Made by a program: the position numbers and the translations under genes | Part shown: in pieces, positions 18,453 through 24,752 of the stretch | Layout: each line of letters opens with the position of its first letter | How positions within the stretch are numbered: the stretch's first letter is position 1 | Notes under the pieces: generated by a model | Told to the model about the DNA's origin: nothing | Databases searched by the model: none | The model's input: only the letters and a program-made list of their open reading frames with translations | DNA from: Plantago elongata | Taxonomy: Eukaryota; Streptophyta; Magnoliopsida; Lamiales; Plantaginaceae | Assembly: GCA_036897095.1 (NCBI GenBank) | Contig: JAYMSP010002360.1 | Location: 1 to 24,752 of the forward strand | DNA length: 24,752 nt | Direction of reading: 5' to 3'

Positions 18453-21400
18453 TCACGTAGTGAGGATGGGAGGAAGATACTCTGATTTTGTACCGAGAAC
18501 ATGTGCTTTAGTATCTGGGAAGAATTCAAATCCAGGAATCACAGATATCTCCCCGGTACTTGAGATATGGATCGGATAACTAAGGAGATGCCCGGGAAGG
18601 TCTTGCTCAACGGTCTCACTCGCGTATAGGGACCAGTTTTCATCAGCCATAGCATTAACTCTTCGGACACATTCAACAGTTTGAGGGTGAAGAAATAAGG
18701 CATTGTCATACGCAAGGTGCTCCCACCACAATGCAATTCGCAACCCAAATATCTGCCCGCGTGCTGGTGTCGGCTTGTTATCTAGATGATGGGGCTGGAA
18801 TGCCCCCATAGCAATCTCTGAGTCTCGAGCCCCATCCATTGATCTTTGATTTATGTTGGCGGATCCGACAATTATGTACTCATCATCAACTATCATCATC
18901 TTAGAGTGAACATATATCATGAATCTCCTTGACTGTTGTGCTCTACTGTAATTTGTATTTGGATCTGGTTTCTCAGGTGGTGAGTATTCCCCTGCCATCT
19001 CCATCTCCCTATTTCCCAGGCAAAAGAACGTTAAGTACTCTCGGAAGTCAACATTAGTTTGGCCTTTGGCTCGTAAAGCATTAGAAATATCAGTGTACAT
19101 CATCTCCATTGTCCGTCTCTGCCAATCTAAGATAGCCTGAACCGAGCCGCTCTCTGGAATTCCTTCTGGCCACATGGGAATCACAATATAGACAGTGAAC
19201 CTCTGCCCAGCCTGAATTTTGCTAACAATCTTCAAGGAGAGCTCCTTTGGTATGAGATGCAACGCGTTGATGTCCTCAATTCTAAGATCTGACCTTTTCC
19301 AATCAAATGAGCTGCCAAGGAAGTATTGATTTTCAATGTATATGAAGTTTTTCGCTCTTCTGATGGCTTGAATGTAAGCATCTTGAATGCTACGGTCTAT
19401 CACATTGTCCTTCCCGGTTACAAGACCAACTTCAGTCGCTTCCTCAGGCTTTTCCGGGAAGCCAAAAACTGCTCCTCCATCAATGGATCTAAATATTTGG
19501 ACATTCCATGCCTCCTTGTCCTCTAATGAGGCAACTTGTGTTGGAGACACGATAAACCTGTCTAACTCATTCATCGAATAAATAAACTGGTTACCGACCT
19601 GTTTTCTCCATCGCTGCTCAAAGTTGTACAATACATCCCAAGCTACAGGTCCTTCAAGTCGACAGTGAATATCGTGCCAAGGCTCTCTCGGACCTCCTTT
19701 TCTGATGGAAGATCCCGGAAAGTTTGGTTGGTGAAAATCCTCCTGATGAATGGTTCTTAATGTCCTGAAGAGAGAATGGTCCCTTGTGTCATACCGCCCA
19801 TCACAAAGATCAATCCCACCAAGAAAGCTAATGATCGTCCTCTTCTGCGATGAAGATCCTACACTAAGTTCACTATCTACAACTAGTGTTTTCTGGTGAT
19901 GAGTGAACATAGTTGAGACCTCAAATCCCTGGAAAATGCTCCTGCCATCATCAGGGTTCCTAGGACACAACACACACCGCACATTCGTCCTCTGAAAATA
20001 ATCTCTCGTTTCTTGATCATGAGTCACCATTAGACCATCTTTCTTAAACTCCGGAACAGAAGTCCTATCATCCCACACTAGCAACAAAACCCGAACACCT
20101 TGATCTGCTTTTTTCTTCAAAAGCTCTCCAAGAATCACCTCACCTCCAGGCTTTTGCCTTTCAGGGTCCCTAATCAATGTAATCTTCGTGTAAACGGACC
20201 ACCCGGCAATGTAAATCAAGTGCTTGGCACCATCGATTGCATCGAACATGTCTTCCCAACATCTATGCGGTTCATAACCATTAGCAGCTAGAGCCCGGGT
20301 GAGGTAATCATCCGGGACATGTGCATCGGGATAGAGCGACACTCGGCAACCCTGCCTCTGCCTAAAGAAGGTATAGTTCACTCCATTAAAGGCTGGAGTG
20401 TTGATGCCCTGAGACCAGTTAGTGTCTTGAGAAACATGGAAATATTGGAGTTTAACATGGATTTTTGAACCTCCATGGATGGGAATCATATCCTCGTCCA
20501 CTATGTCAATCCATCTATCCACCATACGACCACTAATGAGTTCCTCAACAGGGAGATATGCTCTACCAATCAGGGTCGCGCCAATAGGTTTGTCCTCTTT
20601 GACAGTGAATATTATGTTGGAAATGTTGTGGGCGCAGTAGATGTGGAAATATTCATGCCAACGCGGATTAGACGTCTCGTTTACGATCATTCTAGTCCGA
20701 CCGACCCTTGCCCTTTCGAGATCAATGGTCGCATACATCCCCACACCCACATCCTGGTCAAGTGTTTACATTATTAATAAAAATATCAATATTGTTAATA
20801 AATTGTACTTTTATAACATAAAATTAAACAATACAAATCTTTCATTAATAAAATTGAAAATGTTATTGTGATAGTCAATCTAGGTCTATGTTTATATAAA
20901 TTATATGAATGTCATATTTCAAAATGCTTGCTATGTACAACTATATATTTATTCGTAAAATATTAAAATGTAAAATTTTAAAGAGAGAATTTTAGTTTAC
21001 ACTATAACATTTTTTGCCACTTCAATTTTACACTACAACCTCTCTTTTTTATGAGGCGGCATCAGAATGTTAGACAACACTCTGAATCTACAAAGGTTAA
21101 GTTTTATATTCAATCTACACCAAAATCTTGATGATAAATTTACAACTACTATCAAAACCTTTTCAGTTCACCAGAAATAAATTATATACAACATTGATGA
21201 TAAAATAAAATAAAACTTATGGAATAGATACTTGTTTAAGAAAAAAATATGTAATTACATTATTTTGATAAGAATAAGTATAATTAGAAGTATTAATCTT
21301 ACATAATATTAAAAGAGAAACACGAATAAGTATAATTAGAAGTATTAATCTCACATAATATTAAAAGAGAAACATAATTATATGTGACCATAGTTGTAAA

Positions 21401-22227
21401 TTCTTATGGGACTTGATGTGGTTCTTAATTGTTAAATATTTAAGGTTCATTTTGATGTAAATATGTCGACTCTGCTTAATTGTAATAAGAATAATGATAG
21501 GAAATCATAAAAAAATTTGAGGTACCTTGAATTCTTGAAATATAGATGAGACGAGGGCATTAAATAAAAATATAAAAATATTTGCCATCTTCTTGACCTC
21601 ATTGCAATATAGTACATGATTTCAAAATAAACATTGGCAAACAAAACATTTAATATCTTCATTCTCTCAAAAGGTTTTGATAGTAAGTGTAATTTATCAT
21701 CATGATTTTTGTGTTGATTGGAAAAAAACTGAATCTTTATATAAATTTAAAGTGTTGATTAACGTTTTAGCGTGTCTATTTAAAAAAAGGTCGTAGTATA
21801 AAATAATATTGGTTTGGTATGGATGGAGTAAATTGATTGTACCTCGGGATGGCACAACACAAATCTCTTGAACCTGGATAACAATCTCTTTGTGCTCTTC
21901 GGAGGACCGGAACTCTTCAATGAGAATTAAGCAGATAATTATATATATAGAAGAATGACATTATGACAATATGCATATCAACAAACATTCCATGAATGCT
22001 AAATATTGTTTAACTGCATGCTCAGTCTGTTATCTGACTATATGTATAATTTCTCTTCTTTTTATTATAACCCACTTAAAAAATGGTTGCCTGCAAAAGG
22101 TAGAGCTACTTGAAAAATTAAAATTAATTACCTCGCTTCCACAAAGACGAAATCCACATCCACCCGGTAATTTGTCGGCTTCATAAATGGTGGCATCAAG
22201 TGTCCCGTGAAGCAAATGTGGAGCCAT
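18453..22227 (-). CDS. Phospholipase D, alpha class, 822 aa
   Basis: Hydrolyses membrane phospholipids such as phosphatidylcholine to phosphatidic acid, a signal in stress and abscisic-acid responses (family knowledge). Three minus-strand exons: 22132-22227 (32 codons, start [17 protein letters not shown]), 21843-21914 (24 codons) and 18453-20753 (766 codons plus TGA). Both introns are phase 0 with GT-AG ends. Domains: N-terminal C2 (about 1-160, [26 protein letters not shown]); first HKD motif HHQKTLVVD with H342, K344, D349; IENQYF at about 529; second HKD motif HSKMMIVDD with H672, K674, D679; and the usual C-terminus YLPPILTT. Length is close to the usual 810 or so. Exons 1-2 diverge from the typical PLD-alpha1 N-terminus after the first 16 residues, with a basic stretch [10 protein letters not shown]. 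All catalytic residues are present, so it is probably active. The last exon is uninterrupted; start and splice sites of exons 1-2 are inferred from homology and borders. Confidence 0.9.
21272..21373. repeat. 52 bp tandem duplication in PLD intron 2
   Basis: GAATAAGTATAATTAGAAGT at 21272 and again at 21324, each running to ATTAAAAGAGAAAC. Two copies, differing by one base (ATCTTACA versus ATCTCACA), indicate a recent duplication inside the 1.1 kb intron at 20754-21842. The rest of that intron is AT-rich with no feature I can name. Confidence 0.9.
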
Positions 22228-22904
22228 AAAATTATGTCTAAAAATATAATTATTTATTAAAAAAGAGATATAATATAATATAATATATATGGGACGTTAA
22301 AATATATGTACAAGTCATTCTGAAAAAAAACAAATTATTAAGTATTAACTATGTATAAAGTGATGATTTACCTGAAATGACAACACGTAATTTCTTTTAT
22401 AGGTGAAGGTGTAAGTAATTCTAGAGGATGTGGCACGTTAAACCCGCTGATAAGCAATGATACAAGACATTGTATATGGTACCTACATACTATATAACTT
22501 AACTTAAGCAATGAGAAATAGGCCTTGATCAGAAGAAAAGACTAGGAATATCATTAGCTTTGAAGTTGGTCAATGTGCGTAAATTGAGCGTTATACTTAT
22601 ACTTGTGTTTGAATGTAAATCAAGAAATGAATGATTGCAAATAAGGCTAGCTGACATGCATATCCTTCAAACCCAACCCACCACTCTACAATATTATTTT
22701 CAAAATTATCGTGTTCACTTATAATTTTTTTAACGCCCTTTACTTTCTTTCATTTGAAAAATTATGTTGATGATCCTGATATTATCCACATTACAATTCA
22801 CTTTTAATAATAAATAAAAGAAAAATAATACATAATACATTAATAAAAATAAAGATATAATCAACTTTCGTTTAAACACCGTTGGTTGTAGGTATAGAAA
22901 GAAT

Positions 22905-23175
22905 TCCATCTAACACTCCCTCACTCGTGGACTTATTTCAACCTCTTTCGAGAGGTCCAACGAGTGGATAATTAGTCATAGTGTAGATGTTGATGGTGGG
23001 ATCTTATTCCTAAACCTTCTAGGTTGTTTATGCTTGAAAGAATTTCATCTCATCTACAAGTTTGAACTTATAGAGTTGTGAAATCTAGTCATATATATTA
23101 ATACTTTTACACTTCCCTACATTCGTGGTCAATTTCAACCTTTATGTGGAGTTCATTCGAGTGAAAACTTAATAT
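22905..23175. repeat. Two degenerate copies of a dispersed repeat
   Basis: ACACTCCCTCACTCGTGGAC (about 22913) followed by ATTTCAACCT and CGAGTGGATA recurs about 197 bp on as ACACTTCCCTACATTCGTGG (about 23109) followed by AATTTCAACCT and CGAGTGAAAA. The type resembles a widespread plant interspersed repeat, but I cannot name the family with confidence. Confidence 0.55.
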
Positions 23176-23734
23176 GAACGGAGATTATCTCCGTAGAGAT
23201 TCGAATCTAAATTGGACGTGAATCAAAGTCTTTGATAATTTGCTTCACAACATGATTATGTCAAAATGTTTAATTCTGCTTGAGATGTATGCTTAAACTT
23301 TTTCTCATATGATAATTATAACTCAAATACAATATATTTTATTTAATGCTTTCTCCATTTCGAATTTAACTTTTCACATTAATTTTTTGCGATTAAATTT
23401 TTTTCAAATTTAACTATGAATTAATTTTAAAAATGTAAAATGGTAAAAAAAATTATATGATGAAAAGTTTAAAACGCCTATATAAAATAAAATTAAAATT
23501 AAAACAAAAATGTAAAATAAAGCAATGAAAAATTACGTGAGTGTTGATGTAAGAGTGAAAATTGAGTTTAAAGGGTCGAAAAGTTGATTCGAGGTAATTT
23601 CTTTTGGGTACACTAGAGTGATACACTTTCACTTTGAATACGGTAGAATAACTAGGACCGATTTGGTTACAATACGACATTTCGTACAATTTGGATACTC
23701 AGTTCACTTTTTCGTCTTCAACAGAGTGCACAAA

Positions 23735-23880
23735 TTATACGGGATGGACAACGAAGCACAACTCAGTTGGTAAGACACTTCAACTCCAACCAATAGCTCA
23801 GAAGTTCGAGTCACCCTTTAATCATTTTAAAAGAGAAAAGAACAAAGTGTATCGAGTATTGTTGTAGTATACCTAAATTA
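23735..23880 (+). mobile_element. tRNA-derived SINE-like remnant
   Basis: ACAACTCAGTTGGTAAGACA (about 23757-23776) is a pol III A-box region, and AAGTTCGAGTC (about 23802-23812) is a B-box match. The order and spacing of about 40 bp match a tRNA-derived SINE head, preceded by GGGATGG. Downstream is AT-rich tail sequence of uncertain end. Tandem arms of a true tRNA do not fold properly, so this is a retroposon head rather than a tRNA gene. Confidence 0.55.
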
Positions 23881-24248
23881 ATCATAACCATTCAATCGTA
23901 TTTAAAGTGGTAGTTTCCATGTGATACATGAGCAATCAATTTGGTGAATATGCTATTTTGTTTAAAACATGATCGGTCATAGCACAACAAATCTTGAACA
24001 TTGACACTAGTCATGCCGGGCCAACAAACACTGTACTCATTGCACCAAACTCCCATATTTTAGGATCAATTATGACTTTTTCTCATGAGAATTAACTAAG
24101 TTATAGTGTGACTGTGTCCTTATACATTTGTATAATCACTACTCTGTAATCACAAGCATAGAGTAGTATCATATGTTTAGATCGATGAGAGCATCTAATT
24201 ATAAGAAACAAGAACAGAAAGAAGAAGAGAAGAAAGAATTGAAGCGAA

Positions 24249-24752
24249 ATGGGAAGCCAAAGGAGCTTACTCGAACCATGGAATGAGCTCAACGACAAGA
24301 TTGTTATGGTAACCGGTTCGTCATCCGGTCTGGGAGTGCAGTTTAGTTCGGACTTAGCGAAAGCCGGTTGCAGAGTTATAGCCGCAGCTCGACGGGTGGC
24401 TCGCCTCAAAGCAGTTTGCGATTCGATCAATCAGGAACTCTCATTGTCGAGGCCTGATCGAGTTAGAGTTGTAGCATTCGAACTTGATGTCATGGAAACA
24501 GAGACAGTTCTCGATGCTCAAGTGCAACAGGCTTGGGAGATTTTCGGAGGAATAGATGTTTTGATAAACACTGCTGGAGTTAGAGGTAATTGACTTTCCT
24601 CATTACAAGATTACATACATTTCCTTTTGTTAGTTCCAGTGTGTAATAATCGAAGATAACAGAATGTAAATAAAACAAACCGCCTTTCGTAAGACTAATC
24701 CGAGGACTGTGCTTGCACAGTTTCCTTAAAATAATTACGCCCCCTCAACTAT
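24249..24752 (+). CDS. Short-chain dehydrogenase/reductase (SDR), first exon, partial
   Basis: Start codon at 24249 (GCGAAATGG context) opens a classical SDR Rossmann fold. VTGSSSGLG is the glycine-rich TGxxxGxG cofactor motif (about residues 21-29). AAARRVARL is the region where a basic residue pair favours NADP(H), and ELDV is the adenine-ring acidic motif. The LINTAG sequence is the usual NNAG motif with Thr replacing the second Asn. The exon probably ends at 24585 (AGAG|GTAATT, phase 1) and the rest, including the catalytic Tyr-x3-Lys, lies beyond the window. Bases 24586-24752 would be intron. Plant relatives of this architecture are roughly 250-300 residues. The substrate is unknown. Confidence 0.85.

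Larger units (their letters stand above)
22228..24248. other. Intergenic region between divergent PLD and SDR genes
   Basis: About 2 kb of AT-rich DNA separates the two start codons and must hold both promoters. The stretch TAATATAATATAATATATAT at about 22270-22290 offers TATA-like sequence 45-60 bp upstream of the PLD start codon. No clear TATA box precedes the SDR start, only a purine-rich leader (AAGAAGAAGAGAAGAAAG) at about 24219. Dispersed-repeat remnants occupy parts of 22905-23880. No coding sequence is supported. Confidence 0.5.

Noticed and set aside
18539..20777. Short frames on both strands within the PLD exon
   Set aside because: They are shadows of a 766-codon exon with both HKD motifs and no independent features.
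23735..23820. A possible tRNA gene
   Set aside because: A- and B-box-like sequences are present but no proper acceptor or anticodon stem is formed. A SINE head fits better.
24101..24430. 109-codon minus-strand frame
   Set aside because: It is antisense to the SDR first exon, which carries the TGxxxGxG motif on the plus strand.
1..24752. A CRISPR array, phage, toxin-antitoxin or other prokaryotic system
   Set aside because: All recognisable genes have spliceosomal introns or are plant transposons. No regularly spaced direct repeats with unique spacers were seen.

Overview
The window is nuclear DNA of a flowering plant, most likely a eudicot. The evidence is AT-rich intergenic DNA, short GT-AG introns, plant-type genes (an LRR-malectin receptor of the LRR-VIII-2 type, an alpha-class phospholipase D, a short-chain dehydrogenase), and plant transposon families (Cassandra TRIM, plant LINE with C-terminal RNase H, Ty1/copia, CACTA, long-LTR solo element). 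I cannot name the species.

Region 1 (1-12.8 kb) is a nested, decayed transposon landscape. From left to right it holds: a minus-strand Cassandra TRIM whose LTR carries a 5S rRNA-like domain, sitting in a plus-strand LINE; the 3' end and LTR of a minus-strand copia element; a rearranged copia locus with minus-strand LTR and gag start, tandemly duplicated, head to head with a plus-strand RNase H end and LTR of the same family; one terminus of a CACTA element; and a plus-strand copia with its 5' LTR, Met-tRNA primer site and gag start, broken by a 3.1 kb solo-LTR-like insertion with a near-perfect 5 bp target duplication. A copia RNase H remnant follows. All coding remnants are broken.

Region 2 (13.2-24.75 kb) is genic. 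A 19-exon receptor gene (13274-18020, +) splices in frame throughout to 647 residues: signal peptide, LRRs encoded by 72-nt exons, malectin-like domain, one membrane helix and an 18-residue tail. It has no kinase domain. A convergent three-exon PLD-alpha gene (18453-22227, -) predicts 822 residues with both HKD catalytic motifs. After a roughly 2 kb AT-rich intergenic stretch with SINE-like and other dispersed repeats, the first exon of an SDR-family oxidoreductase begins at 24249 (+) and runs off the window.

The three genes show no sign of working as one pathway. A link between receptor and PLD signalling would be speculation from proximity. I found no bacterial-type system, CRISPR array or obviously new multi-gene machinery. 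The most interesting items are the apparently intact kinase-less receptor, the nested and inverted transposon structures, and a sequence module shared between the Cassandra internal region and the 3.1 kb LTR.
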